Below, one piece after another: positions 1 through 7,953 of a stretch of DNA of 12,947 nucleotides (position 1 is its first letter; each line of letters begins with the position of its first letter). This DNA is from an uncultured Clostridia bacterium (GTDB lineage Bacteria > Bacillota > Clostridia > Oscillospirales > Butyricicoccaceae). The stretch is taken from the NCBI GenBank assembly GCA_947856675.1, contig CANUCM010000165.1, positions 1 to 12,947 of the forward strand, written 5' to 3'. The notes beneath the pieces were generated by a model that was not told where the DNA came from, searched no databases, and worked only from the letters and a program-made list of their open reading frames with translations. Made by a program: the position numbers and the translations under genes.

Positions 1-6
1 TTTGCC

Positions 7-14
7 GGGAGGAG
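7..14 (+). promoter_or_regulatory. Ribosome binding site that decides the start of the C1B peptidase
   Basis: GGGAGGAG lies at 7-14. Two in-frame ATGs follow, at 15 and 21. The core GGAGG (8-12) is only 2 bases from the ATG at 15, too close, but 8 bases from the ATG at 21. The ATG at 21 is therefore chosen. Confidence 0.75.
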
Positions 15-20
15 ATGCCT

Positions 21-1337
21 ATGAAATTTCCCGATATCATCAACGATGCGCTTTTGAGCCGCTGCGCCGAGCAGTGGAAAAACGACAGCGCCGGGCACCG
101 CGCCGCCAGCACGCTGGCCCACTGCTCGCTCCACGATGCCGTGCTCAACCACAGCCTCAAGGGCCGCCTGCCCTTTGAGTTTTCCATCGACCTTGCGCCC
201 CAGGGCATTACCGATCAGGGCACGAGCCTGCGCTGCTGGGCCTTTTCCTTTCTCAATCTCGCCCGCTGGAATGTCGTCCAGGCGCTGGATTTGCAGCAGC
301 GCGATTTTGAGCTGTCGCAGTGCTACATTTATTTCTACGACCAGATGGAAAAATGCCGCCAGTTTTTGCAGCGCATGATCCGCTGCGCCGACCGGCCGCT
401 CACCGATCCCGCCGTGTCCTCCGCCCTGCGCGATCCCATCAGCGATTACGGCTACCTCAGCTTTCTCGCGCTGGCCGGCAAGTACGGCGTGGTGCCCAAA
501 TACGTCATGCCGGATACATACTGCCTGCCCGACACCCGGCCCGTCACCCGCATCCTCAGCATGAAGCTGCGCTGGTGCGCCCGCGAGCTGCGCGCCATGC
601 ACGCCGCCGGACATTCGGCCGGGCAGCTTGAGCAGGCCATGAAAGACATGCTGTGCGACATATACCGCATCCTGTGCCGCTTCCTCGGCGAGCCCCCGCG
701 TTCCTTTACCTTTGAGTACCGCGACACGGCCGGCCGTTTCCACCGCATGGATAACCTCACCCCGCTGGAGTTTTTCCGCCGTTTCTGCGGCATAGACCCC
801 GATGATTTTGTCGAGCTGTCCTACATGCCCGGCGAGCAGACGCCGTTCGGCGAACGCTACTACCGCCCGGAATACCCCGGCGCCCCCATGACCGAGGAAT
901 CCCGCCCCACGCTCAACCTGTGCATCGACGACATCAAGGCCGCCGTCATCTCCCAGCTCCGCTCCGGGGAACAGGTGACCTTCGGCAGCGACGTGGCCAA
1001 GTTTTCTTCCAAGACCCTCGGATACATGGCCGCAGACCTGTTCCTTTATGAGGACTTCTTCGGCACCCCCCTGATGATGCACACCCCCGATTCGCGGGAT
1101 TACCGCTGGACTGCCGGCACCCACATCATGTGCTTTGACGGCGTCAACCTGCGCGCCGACGGCACGCCCGAACGCTGGAAGGTGCAAAACAGCTACGGCC
1201 CGGACATGGGCATTGAAGGCCACTATGTCATGGACGACAGCTGGTTTGAGCCGTATGTCGTCAGCGCCACCGTGCGGCGCAGGCACCTTCCCGCCCACGC
1301 CCAGGCCTGGCTCGAACGCGAGCCGCGGCCGCTGTGA
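21..1337 (+). CDS. pepC: C1B papain-like cysteine peptidase (aminopeptidase C / bleomycin hydrolase family), C-terminal arm missing
   Basis: A cytoplasmic cysteine peptidase of 438 residues with no signal peptide, expected to trim peptides brought in by the importer downstream. The papain-type catalytic set is visible: oxyanion Gln66 in ITDQGTS, Cys72 in LRCWAF (six residues later, as in papain), His368 in GTHIMCFDG and Asn390 in WKVQNSYG. These sit close to the positions known for lactococcal PepC. The flanking sequence is divergent (LRCWAF where PepC usually has GRCW), so the family is clear but the subfamily is not. The protein ends at EREPRPL; PepC and yeast Gal6 continue with a PWDPMGALA-like arm that enters the active site and enforces aminopeptidase action. 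Its absence suggests endo- or oligopeptidase activity, as in the lactobacillar PepE/PepG relatives (inference). A 65-base gap separates it from the binding-protein gene; operon membership is likely but the upstream promoter is outside the window. Confidence 0.9.
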   Translation: MKFPDIINDALLSRCAEQWKNDSAGHRAASTLAHCSLHDAVLNHSLKGRLPFEFSIDLAPQGITDQGTSLRCWAFSFLNLARWNVVQALDLQQRDFELSQCYIYFYDQMEKCRQFLQRMIRCADRPLTDPAVSSALRDPISDYGYLSFLALAGKYGVVPKYVMPDTYCLPDTRPVTRILSMKLRWCARELRAMHAAGHSAGQLEQAMKDMLCDIYRILCRFLGEPPRSFTFEYRDTAGRFHRMDNLTPLEFFRRFCGIDPDDFVELSYMPGEQTPFGERYYRPEYPGAPMTEESRPTLNLCIDDIKAAVISQLRSGEQVTFGSDVAKFSSKTLGYMAADLFLYEDFFGTPLMMHTPDSRDYRWTAGTHIMCFDGVNLRADGTPERWKVQNSYGPDMGIEGHYVMDDSWFEPYVVSATVRRRHLPAHAQAWLEREPRPL

Positions 1338-1402
1338 TTCTGTTGCGTTCCAAGGTTCTCCGCAAATAAAAATATGCCAAACATGAAAGGAGCAAACCAC
1401 AC

Positions 1403-3106
1403 ATGAAAAAACTGTTCTGTCTGCTTCTGGCGATGCTGATGGCGTTTGGCCTTTTGGCTGCCTGCTCTGACGGTGCCGAGGACACACCTCCTTCCGGCCC
1501 CCAGGAGGAAGTCGACCCCACGCCGCAAACCGGCAAGCCGCCCGAAGACCCCGACACCATTGAAATTGACGAAGTGCAGTACTTCAACACCACGCTCGGT
1601 TCCGAACCGCCCTCCCTCAACGAGCTTCTGGACACCTCGGTGTACTGCAACACCATCATCGGAAACATCGTTGAGCCGCTGGTCCGCAACGAGTACGGCG
1701 CCATCGTACCCGCCGGCTGCAGCGAATACGAGGTTTCGGAGGACGGCCTGACCTACACGTTCCATCTGCGTGAAAACTACTGGAATGACGGCGTGCAGGT
1801 CACCGCCGAGCACTACGCCTACACCATCCGCATGCGCCTGCTGCCCGAGACCGGCTATCCCTACGCCGCCGACATGTATGTCATTAAAAACGGCGAAGCC
1901 GTCAACTCCGGCGAAATGGACGTTTCCGAGCTGGGCGTCAAGGTCATTGACGACCTCACGCTGGAAGTTTCCCTCGAATACGTCTGCCCCGCCCTTCTGA
2001 GCACCATCCGCTTTACCCCGCTGCGCCAGGATGTCGTGGAAAAGTGGGGCGACCGCTTCGGCACCGAGGCCGAAACCCTCGTCTGCTGCGGCCCGTTTGT
2101 CCTGGACGAGTGGGTGCACAACAGCTCGCTGACGCTGGTCAAGAACGAGAGCTACTGGGATGCCGACACCGTCAAGCTGCAGACCGCAACCTACAACATC
2201 GTGCTTGAGGAAGTCGCCCGCTACAACATGCTGGACAACGGCTCGCTGGATACCCTGGACGTTTCCGAGCAGGACTACATCGATCACTTCTCGGCCCGCG
2301 AAGACCTGGTGTCCCGCAAGTACACCTCGGCCCGCCACCACACCATGGGCTTCAACCTGTCTGACGACGTTTTCTCCAACCGCAGCATCCGCCTTGCCAT
2401 CTCCCTTGCCTTCCCCCGCGAAGGCACCTCGACCTACATCTGGGGCGACCTGACCACCCCCGCTTACGGCTACCTGCCGCCCCCGATGTTTGAAAACAAT
2501 GTCAGCATCCGCGAAGCCTCCGGCGACCCGTTCAAGCAGATGATCGAAGACAACCCCGATCCCCAGGCCATCCTGATCGAAGGCCTCAAGGAGCTGGGAC
2601 TGAGCGAAGACCCCGCCGACTTTGAGTTTGAGCTGTACGTTTCCGGCACCGCCGCCCGTTCGCACACCATGGGCGAATACTGGCAGCAGGAGCTGCAGAA
2701 CGCCCTGGGATGCACCGTCACCCTCCGCTATGACGACTGGGCCATCTTCTACGACAACTGCCTCGCCGGCGACTTCCAGATGGGCTATATCTCCTGGGGC
2801 AGCCCGGGCGCCGACGCCTCGTACCTCTTTAACCTGTTCACCACAAGCTCCGGCGCTTACCCCGCCTTCTACAACAACCCCGAATACGACGAGCTGGCGC
2901 TTGCCGTTCAGCAGGAAATCGACCCCGAAAAGCGCCTGGAAATGTTCATCGAGCTGGACAACATGCTGGTCTGCGAAGACGTCGTCATCTGCCCGTGCGT
3001 CTACGCCGGCGGCCTGAACTTCAGCTATGACTATGTCTACGGAGTTGACACCTCGACGTTCTCCTCTGCCGGTCTGAAGTACGTTTATACCGCAGGCCGC
3101 GAATAA
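1403..3106 (+). CDS. oppA: Oligopeptide ABC transporter substrate-binding lipoprotein (SBP family 5)
   Basis: The extracytoplasmic receptor of a peptide importer, 567 residues. A basic, hydrophobic signal peptide ends in a lipobox, LLAAC, so Cys21 should be lipidated and anchor the protein outside the membrane. Residues 22 to about 55 form an acidic, proline-rich tether. The SBP_bac_5 fold follows, with hallmark segments such as EPLVRNEYG (91-99), DGLTYTFHLRENYW (114-127) and WNDGVQVTAEHY (127-138). The length is typical for OppA/DppA. An AAGGAG at 1387-1392 lies 10 bases before the ATG. The peptide length it prefers cannot be read from sequence; the opp symbols used here could equally be dpp. 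Nickel or sugar specificity is less likely because peptidase genes flank the transporter. The gene is separated from the first permease by a strong hairpin, which may keep this protein more abundant than the membrane parts. Confidence 0.93.
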   Translation: MKKLFCLLLAMLMAFGLLAACSDGAEDTPPSGPQEEVDPTPQTGKPPEDPDTIEIDEVQYFNTTLGSEPPSLNELLDTSVYCNTIIGNIVEPLVRNEYGAIVPAGCSEYEVSEDGLTYTFHLRENYWNDGVQVTAEHYAYTIRMRLLPETGYPYAADMYVIKNGEAVNSGEMDVSELGVKVIDDLTLEVSLEYVCPALLSTIRFTPLRQDVVEKWGDRFGTEAETLVCCGPFVLDEWVHNSSLTLVKNESYWDADTVKLQTATYNIVLEEVARYNMLDNGSLDTLDVSEQDYIDHFSAREDLVSRKYTSARHHTMGFNLSDDVFSNRSIRLAISLAFPREGTSTYIWGDLTTPAYGYLPPPMFENNVSIREASGDPFKQMIEDNPDPQAILIEGLKELGLSEDPADFEFELYVSGTAARSHTMGEYWQQELQNALGCTVTLRYDDWAIFYDNCLAGDFQMGYISWGSPGADASYLFNLFTTSSGAYPAFYNNPEYDELALAVQQEIDPEKRLEMFIELDNMLVCEDVVICPCVYAGGLNFSYDYVYGVDTSTFSSAGLKYVYTAGRE

Positions 3107-3119
3107 GTCCCGTACACAG

Positions 3120-3148
3120 GGCCCGGAAGCCTCCCCGGCTTCCGGGCC
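3120..3148 (+). promoter_or_regulatory. Intercistronic hairpin between binding protein and permease genes
   Basis: A perfect 12-bp GC-rich inverted repeat (3120-3131 pairing with 3137-3148) closes a 5-base loop, TCCCC. It begins 13 bases after the binding-protein stop and ends just before the permease ribosome site. No T-run follows, so it is unlikely to be a full intrinsic terminator. In ABC operons such structures commonly protect the upstream receptor mRNA from 3' decay or cause partial termination, giving receptor excess; that role is inferred here. Confidence 0.75.
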
Positions 3149-3165
3149 GGAAGGGAGAGTTTTGT

Positions 3166-4128
3166 ATGCTGATATACATCCTCAAACGAATTCTTTACAT
3201 GGCGATGGTGCTGTTCATCGTCGTATCCATCACCTTTTTCATGATCCACAACGTGCCCGGCGACCCGCTGACCTCCTCGGTCATGAACCTTCCCGACCAG
3301 GTCAAGGCCAACTACTACGCCCGGTACGGCCTCGACAAACCCCTGTTTGAACAGTACCTCCGCTTCTGGAAGCTGCTGTTTACCGAGGGCAGCCTGGGTG
3401 AATCCATCAAATACCCCGGCCGGCTTGTCGAGGAGTTTATTTTGAAATACTCGGGAATCTCGGCCAGGCTGGGCCTGATTTCCGTTGCTATCGGTTTTTC
3501 CGTCGGCATTGTCTTCGGCATTGTCGCCGCCATTTTCAAAAACAAATGGCCGGACTACGCCGTCATGCTGACGGCCATCGCGGGCATTACCATCCCCGTC
3601 TTTGTGCTGGCGGCGGTGTTCCAGTATTTCTTCACCGTCAAGCTGCAATGGTTTCCGACAACCGGCTGGGGGACCGTGCGCCACATGGTTTTGCCCATCG
3701 CCTGCATGTGCCTCAGCCCCATTGCCACCTACGCCCGCTACATGCGCTCCAGCGTTCTGGACGTGCTGGGCCAGGACTACATTCTGACCGCGGAGTCCAA
3801 GGGGGTTTCCTCCTTCAACGTCGTCCGCCGGCATGTGTTCCGCAACTCCGTCCTGCCCGCCATTACGCTGCTGGGCCCCAGCGTGGCCTCTGTTTTCACC
3901 GGCTCCTTTGTCATTGAGTCCATGTTCGCCATTCCCGGACTCGGCACATACTTTATCCGCGCCATCAACGAACGCGACTTTACCATGGTACTGGGCATGA
4001 ACCTGTTCTACTGCCTGCTGTACATCGCTTCGCTGCTTCTGGTCGATATCCTGTATGTCGTCATTGACCCGCGCATCCGCCTGGCAGCAAGCAAGGACGG
4101 GAGGAGGAAAAAAGCCCATGCTGAATAA
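3166..4128 (+). CDS. oppB: Peptide ABC transporter permease, OppB/DppB type
   Basis: The first of two inner-membrane permeases, 320 residues. It shows the family layout: an N-terminal transmembrane helix (about 9-27) after the MLIYILKRIL start, an extracytoplasmic segment carrying VPGDPL (30-35) and LDKPLFEQYLRFW (56-68), then about five more helices (about 100-122, 134-156, 173-190, 235-255, 275-298). The cytoplasmic EAA coupling loop is at about 206-224 (ILTAESKGVSSFNVV), where the ATPases dock. The family ending VVIDPRIRL is present at 298-306. A GGGAG at 3153-3157 supports the ATG. The 3' end overlaps the start of the second permease by 11 bases, indicating translational coupling. Substrate is not decided by this subunit alone. 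Confidence 0.95.
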   Translation: MLIYILKRILYMAMVLFIVVSITFFMIHNVPGDPLTSSVMNLPDQVKANYYARYGLDKPLFEQYLRFWKLLFTEGSLGESIKYPGRLVEEFILKYSGISARLGLISVAIGFSVGIVFGIVAAIFKNKWPDYAVMLTAIAGITIPVFVLAAVFQYFFTVKLQWFPTTGWGTVRHMVLPIACMCLSPIATYARYMRSSVLDVLGQDYILTAESKGVSSFNVVRRHVFRNSVLPAITLLGPSVASVFTGSFVIESMFAIPGLGTYFIRAINERDFTMVLGMNLFYCLLYIASLLLVDILYVVIDPRIRLAASKDGRRKKAHAE

Positions 4129-5065
4129 TCAGAGCTGGTGCACCAACACCGAAGGCCTGTCGCCCGAACAGTTTCAGATTGTCGGCGCCGACAAGGAGTC
4201 CGAGGCCATCCTCAGGCCGCACATCACCTACCTGCAGGACGCCTGGCGCCGCCTCAAGCAAAACAAGCTGTCCATGTTCGGCCTGATTCTTCTGTGCATC
4301 CTGACCGTCATGGTCATTTTCGGGCCCATCATCAGCCCCTATGACTACGAAAGCGTCAACCCCGCCATCAAAAATGACCCGCCCTCTGCCGAGCACTGGT
4401 TCGGCACCGACACCCTCGGCCGCGACTACTTCGCCCGCGTCTGGCAGGGCGGCCGCGTGTCCATTATCATCGGCCTGTCCGGCGCTTTGATTTCCGCCGT
4501 GGCCGGCTGCCTTTACGGCGGCATCTCCGCTTATTTCGGCGGCCGCGTCGACACCATTATGATGCGCATTGTCGAAATCCTCAACAGCGTGCCCTACCTG
4601 CTGGTCGTCATTCTGCTCTCCCTCGTGCTGGACAGCAAGGGCATCGGCACGCTGCTGCTGGCCATGACGCTCACCGGCTGGTGCTCCATCGCCCGCCTGG
4701 TGCGCGCCCAGATGCTGCAAATCCGCAGCTCTGACTTCGTCCTGGCCGCCCGGCTGCTGGGCGTCCGCCCCGTGAAAATTGTCATCCAGCACTTAATCCC
4801 CAACACCTTCAGCGTGATCATTGTCGCCGTGACCTTCCGCATCCCCAGCTATATTTTCGGCGAGGCTTTTCTCAGCTACGTCGGCCTGGGCGTTCAGGCG
4901 CCGCAGACCAGCTGGGGCGCCCTGTGTTCGCAGGCCCAGGTTTCCCTCGTGTTCCACCCTCACCTGATGTTCCTGCCGGCCGGCGCCATTGCCATGACCA
5001 TGCTTGCCTTTACCCTGCTGGGCGACGGACTGCGCGATGCCCTTGACCCGCGCCTGCGCAAATAG
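4118..5065 (+). CDS. oppC: Peptide ABC transporter permease, OppC/DppC type
   Basis: The second permease, 315 residues from the ATG at 4118. That start is preferred because GGGAGGAGG (4099-4107) lies 10 bases upstream; an in-frame ATG at 4055 lies inside the previous gene without such a site. A hydrophilic N-terminal tail of about 50 residues precedes helix 1 (about 52-73). The family signature HWFGTDTLGRDYFARVWQGG is at 93-112, which identifies OppC/DppC rather than OppB. The EAA loop is at about 207-230 (LAARLLGVRPVKIVIQH), and the usual C-terminal LGDGLRDALDPRLRK closes the protein. It pairs with the neighbouring OppB-type protein to form the transmembrane pathway. Ten bases separate its stop from the next ATG. 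Confidence 0.95.
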   Translation: MLNNQSWCTNTEGLSPEQFQIVGADKESEAILRPHITYLQDAWRRLKQNKLSMFGLILLCILTVMVIFGPIISPYDYESVNPAIKNDPPSAEHWFGTDTLGRDYFARVWQGGRVSIIIGLSGALISAVAGCLYGGISAYFGGRVDTIMMRIVEILNSVPYLLVVILLSLVLDSKGIGTLLLAMTLTGWCSIARLVRAQMLQIRSSDFVLAARLLGVRPVKIVIQHLIPNTFSVIIVAVTFRIPSYIFGEAFLSYVGLGVQAPQTSWGALCSQAQVSLVFHPHLMFLPAGAIAMTMLAFTLLGDGLRDALDPRLRK

Positions 5066-5075
5066 GAGGTGCCTT

Positions 5076-6107
5076 ATGGAAGAAAACATTCTCGAAGTGA
5101 AAAACCTGAGCGTATCCTTCTTCAGCTACATCGGCGAAGTACGCGCAGTGCGTGACGTCAGCTTTTCGCTCAAGCCCGGCGAAACCCTCGCCATCGTCGG
5201 CGAGTCGGGCTGCGGCAAAACCGTGACCGTCAAGGCCCTGATGCGCCTGTTCGGCAACTCGGCCGCCTCCATCAAGGAAGGCTCCCAGATCCTTTTCCAC
5301 GGGCAGGACATCGCCCAGATGAAAAAAACCGACCTGTACAACGTGCGCGGCAGCGGCATCAGCATGATTTTTCAGGACCCCATGACCTCGCTCAACCCCA
5401 CCATGAACGTGGGCGAGCAGATTATGGAAGGCATCCGCACGCACAACTCCAAAATCAGCCGCTCCGACGCGCGCGCACGCGCCATCAAGCTGCTGGACCT
5501 TGTGGGCATTCCCAGCCCCGAAGAGCGCATCGCCTCTTATCCCCACCAGCTTTCGGGCGGCATGCGCCAGCGCGTCATGATCGCCATTGCCATCGCCTGC
5601 GAGCCCGACATCATCATCGCCGACGAACCGACAACCGCCCTTGACGTCACCATTCAGGCGCAGGTGCTCGAGCTTCTGCGCGAACTGAAGGACAAACTCA
5701 ACACCGCCTTTATCCTGGTCACCCACGACCTCGGCATTGTGTTTGACTTTTCCGACCGCATCCAGGTCATGTACGCCGGGCGCATTGTCGAACGCGGCAC
5801 AAAGTATGAAATCTACAAAAACCCCGTGCACCCCTACACCTGGGCCCTGCTCAACTCCATTCCCCGGCGCGGCCTGCAGAGCAAGGATGAGCTGTATTCC
5901 ATCAAGGGGACGCCGCCCGATTTGATGCTCCCGCTGGAATGCTGTCCGTTTGCCCCCCGCTGCGACTATGCCATGCCCATTTGCAAGGAGCGCGCACCGC
6001 AGGAAATTGCCCTGAGCGAAACGCACGGCGCCGCCTGCTGGCTTTTGCATTCCATGGCGCCCAAGGTGCAGCGGCCGGTCCATACGGGAGGTTCTGACGA
6101 TGAGTGA
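5076..6107 (+). CDS. oppD: Peptide ABC transporter ATPase, OppD/DppD type
   Basis: A cytoplasmic ATP-binding subunit of 343 residues that powers peptide import. The ATG at 5076 follows AGGAGGT (5064-5070) by 5 bases. Nucleotide-binding motifs in order: Walker A GESGCGKT (42-49), Q-loop Gln100, signature LSGGMRQ (159-165), Walker B IIIADEP with catalytic Glu184, D-loop ALD (188-190) and switch His217 in VTHD. The peptide-transporter C-terminal region (about 250-330) contains HPYTWALLNSIP and four spaced cysteines, C290-x5-C296-x6-C303-x17-C321, plus an extra Cys289. In this family such a pattern is associated with an iron-sulfur cluster; that it binds one here is inference. Its last 8 bases overlap the next ATPase gene. 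Confidence 0.96.
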   Translation: MEENILEVKNLSVSFFSYIGEVRAVRDVSFSLKPGETLAIVGESGCGKTVTVKALMRLFGNSAASIKEGSQILFHGQDIAQMKKTDLYNVRGSGISMIFQDPMTSLNPTMNVGEQIMEGIRTHNSKISRSDARARAIKLLDLVGIPSPEERIASYPHQLSGGMRQRVMIAIAIACEPDIIIADEPTTALDVTIQAQVLELLRELKDKLNTAFILVTHDLGIVFDFSDRIQVMYAGRIVERGTKYEIYKNPVHPYTWALLNSIPRRGLQSKDELYSIKGTPPDLMLPLECCPFAPRCDYAMPICKERAPQEIALSETHGAACWLLHSMAPKVQRPVHTGGSDDE

Positions 6108-7059
6108 GAAAAAAGCTGTCTTTGAAATCAAGGGCCTGAAAAAATACTTCCCCGCCCCGGGCGGCAAGGTCGTCCGCGCGGTCGACGGCGTTTCCTTTTC
6201 CATCTTCGAGGGCGAAACCTTCGGCCTGGTCGGCGAGTCGGGCTGCGGAAAAACCACCTGCGGCCGCCTTCTGCTCGGCGTGTACCCGCCCACCGACGGC
6301 GAAGTGCTCTATTTCGGGCGCGATCTGCGTTCGCTGGACCACAAGGAGCGCATGGACTTTTGCAAAAACGTGCAGATGGTCTTTCAGGACCCCTATGCCT
6401 GCCTTGACCCGCGCATGTCCATCGGCTCCATCATCGCCGAAGGCCTCAACGTGCATTTCAACCTCAGCCCCGAAGAACGCACCAAGCGCATCACCGAGCA
6501 GCTCGACCGCGTCGGCCTGACCTCGGACTACGCTTCCCGCTTCCCTCACGAGCTGTCCGGCGGGCAGCGCCAGCGCGTCGGCATCGCGCGCGCCCTGGCC
6601 GTCGAGCCCCGCTTCATTGTCTGCGACGAGCCCATCGCCGCCCTCGACGTGTCCATCCAGGCGCAGATCGTCAACCTGATGATCAAGCTCCAGAAGGAGC
6701 TGTCGCTGACCTACCTGTTCATTTCGCACGACCTTTCCATGGTGCGGCACATTTCCGACCGCATCGGCGTTATGTACCTCGGCTCGCTCGTCGAGCTGGC
6801 AGGCAACGTGCGCATCCACGAAAACCCCCTGCACCCCTACACGCAGGCCCTGTTTTCCGCCATTCCCATTCCCGATCCCGAGCACAGCTGGATATCCAAC
6901 CGCATCCGTCTTGAAGGGGAAATCCCCAGCCCGCTCAGCTCGCCCCCCGGCTGCAAGTTTTCCTCCCGCTGCCGTTTCTGCACGGAGGAATGCCGCAAAT
7001 CTCCGCCGCCGCTGCGCGAAGTCGAGCCTCAACATTTTGTCGCTTGCCACCGCGTGTGA
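6100..7059 (+). CDS. oppF: Peptide ABC transporter ATPase, OppF/DppF type
   Basis: The partner ATPase, 319 residues, completing the importer. Motifs: Walker A GESGCGKT (45-52), Q-loop Gln96, signature LSGGQRQ (152-158), Walker B FIVCDEP with Glu177, D-loop ALD, and switch His210 in ISHD. The C-terminal oligopeptide-transporter segment HPYTQALFSAIP is at about 245-256. Cysteines C285-x5-C291-x6-C298-x17-C316 have exactly the same spacing as in the adjacent OppD-type protein, with an extra Cys294. The start codon lies inside the end of the previous gene (8-base overlap), with GGGAGG (6086-6091) as ribosome site. Both ATPases have intact catalytic residues, so neither looks degenerate. Confidence 0.96.
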   Translation: MSEKKAVFEIKGLKKYFPAPGGKVVRAVDGVSFSIFEGETFGLVGESGCGKTTCGRLLLGVYPPTDGEVLYFGRDLRSLDHKERMDFCKNVQMVFQDPYACLDPRMSIGSIIAEGLNVHFNLSPEERTKRITEQLDRVGLTSDYASRFPHELSGGQRQRVGIARALAVEPRFIVCDEPIAALDVSIQAQIVNLMIKLQKELSLTYLFISHDLSMVRHISDRIGVMYLGSLVELAGNVRIHENPLHPYTQALFSAIPIPDPEHSWISNRIRLEGEIPSPLSSPPGCKFSSRCRFCTEECRKSPPPLREVEPQHFVACHRV

Positions 7060-7083
7060 CAAACGCCTGAAAGGAGCAGCACT

Positions 7084-7932
7084 ATGTGGGATATACTGGA
7101 AAAATATGAAAAAGCGCCCCTGCTTTTGTCCGACGAACAGTACCTTGCCATCAGCGACACCGAGTTCCGCGCCCGTTTCCGCGAGCGCGTGCACCACACC
7201 CTGGAAGTGCAGCTGTACCACGCCCTCGCATCAAACCGTCCGCTCGGCGCCGGGCAGACCGACACCGCCGTGCACATGTGCGAGCTGTGGCAGAAGCGCG
7301 GGCTGCCCGTCGACCACCACGACTACAAATACGCCCAGTGCATTCTCGATCTGGCGCGCCGCAGCGCCGCGGGCGAAACCGTGTCCCTTGACCAGTACGC
7401 GCCGCCCCCCATTACCGACGCCGACCGCGAAGTCTTTTTCCGCGTCGTGCACGACCGCCGTTCGGTGCGCGCCTTTTCCGACCGCGAGGTGCCGGATGAG
7501 CTGATAAACAAAGTGCTCGACGCCGGGCTGTGGGCCGCGCATGCCTGCAACCTGCAGTCCATCCGCTATCTCGTCGTCCGCGAAAAAGACGAACCCTGGC
7601 TGTTCCGCGGCAGCGACATCCCGCCCGGACCGGTGCACATCGCCGTGATGCAGGACGAGCGCTGCTACCTGGCCAACACGGTCATGAGCCTGAAAAACCG
7701 CATTCTGGACGCGGGCGCCGCCACGACCAACATCCTGCTCGCCATCCACGCCAACGGCCTGGACGGCGTGTGGCTCACCTATGAAAACCACATGATCGAC
7801 GCTTTGCGCAAGCGCTTTGAACTGCCCGACTACATCCGCATTGTCGACTTTATCGACATGGGCTACGGCGTTCAGACACCCTTCCCCCCGCAGCGCCCGG
7901 ATGTCTCCGAACGCATCATCGTCCGCGTTTAA
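7084..7932 (+). CDS. Nitroreductase-family flavoprotein with unrecognised N-terminal extension (copy 1)
   Basis: A 282-residue protein. Residues about 116-282 form an FMN nitroreductase-like domain: RRSVRAFSDREVPDEL (125-140), whose arginines and serine normally contact the FMN phosphate, followed by LWAAHACNLQSIRYLVV (149-165), aligned to the usual AP-N-QPW-F stretch but with Ser159 where Pro is typical. The end has MGYGVQTPFPP. Residues 1 to about 115 are an alpha-helical-looking extension that I do not recognise, with a HHTLEVQ motif (37-43) shared with the next gene. Family members reduce nitro, quinone, enone or related substrates with NAD(P)H, and some are dehydrogenases; the substrate here is unknown. 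AAAGGAG (7070-7076) lies 7 bases before the ATG, and the gene starts 24 bases after the transporter, so it is probably in the same operon. Confidence 0.85.
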   Translation: MWDILEKYEKAPLLLSDEQYLAISDTEFRARFRERVHHTLEVQLYHALASNRPLGAGQTDTAVHMCELWQKRGLPVDHHDYKYAQCILDLARRSAAGETVSLDQYAPPPITDADREVFFRVVHDRRSVRAFSDREVPDELINKVLDAGLWAAHACNLQSIRYLVVREKDEPWLFRGSDIPPGPVHIAVMQDERCYLANTVMSLKNRILDAGAATTNILLAIHANGLDGVWLTYENHMIDALRKRFELPDYIRIVDFIDMGYGVQTPFPPQRPDVSERIIVRV

Positions 7933-7953
7933 CCCGGAAAGGAGCTGGACTTT

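Noticed and set aside
1343..1365. TTGCG / CGCAA inverted repeat in the gap before the binding-protein gene, considered as operator or terminator
   Set aside because: Only 5 bp with a 13-base spacer, no T-run and no convincing -10 box nearby.
1223..2665. Long open frame on the - strand, opposite the binding-protein gene
   Set aside because: High GC leaves antisense frames open by chance. It has low-complexity Gly/Val/Ala composition and no recognisable domain, and the + strand gene is clear.
4055..4117. Earlier in-frame ATG for the OppC-type permease at 4055
   Set aside because: It would overlap the OppB-type gene by 74 bases and has no good ribosome site, whereas the ATG at 4118 has GGGAGGAGG 10 bases upstream.
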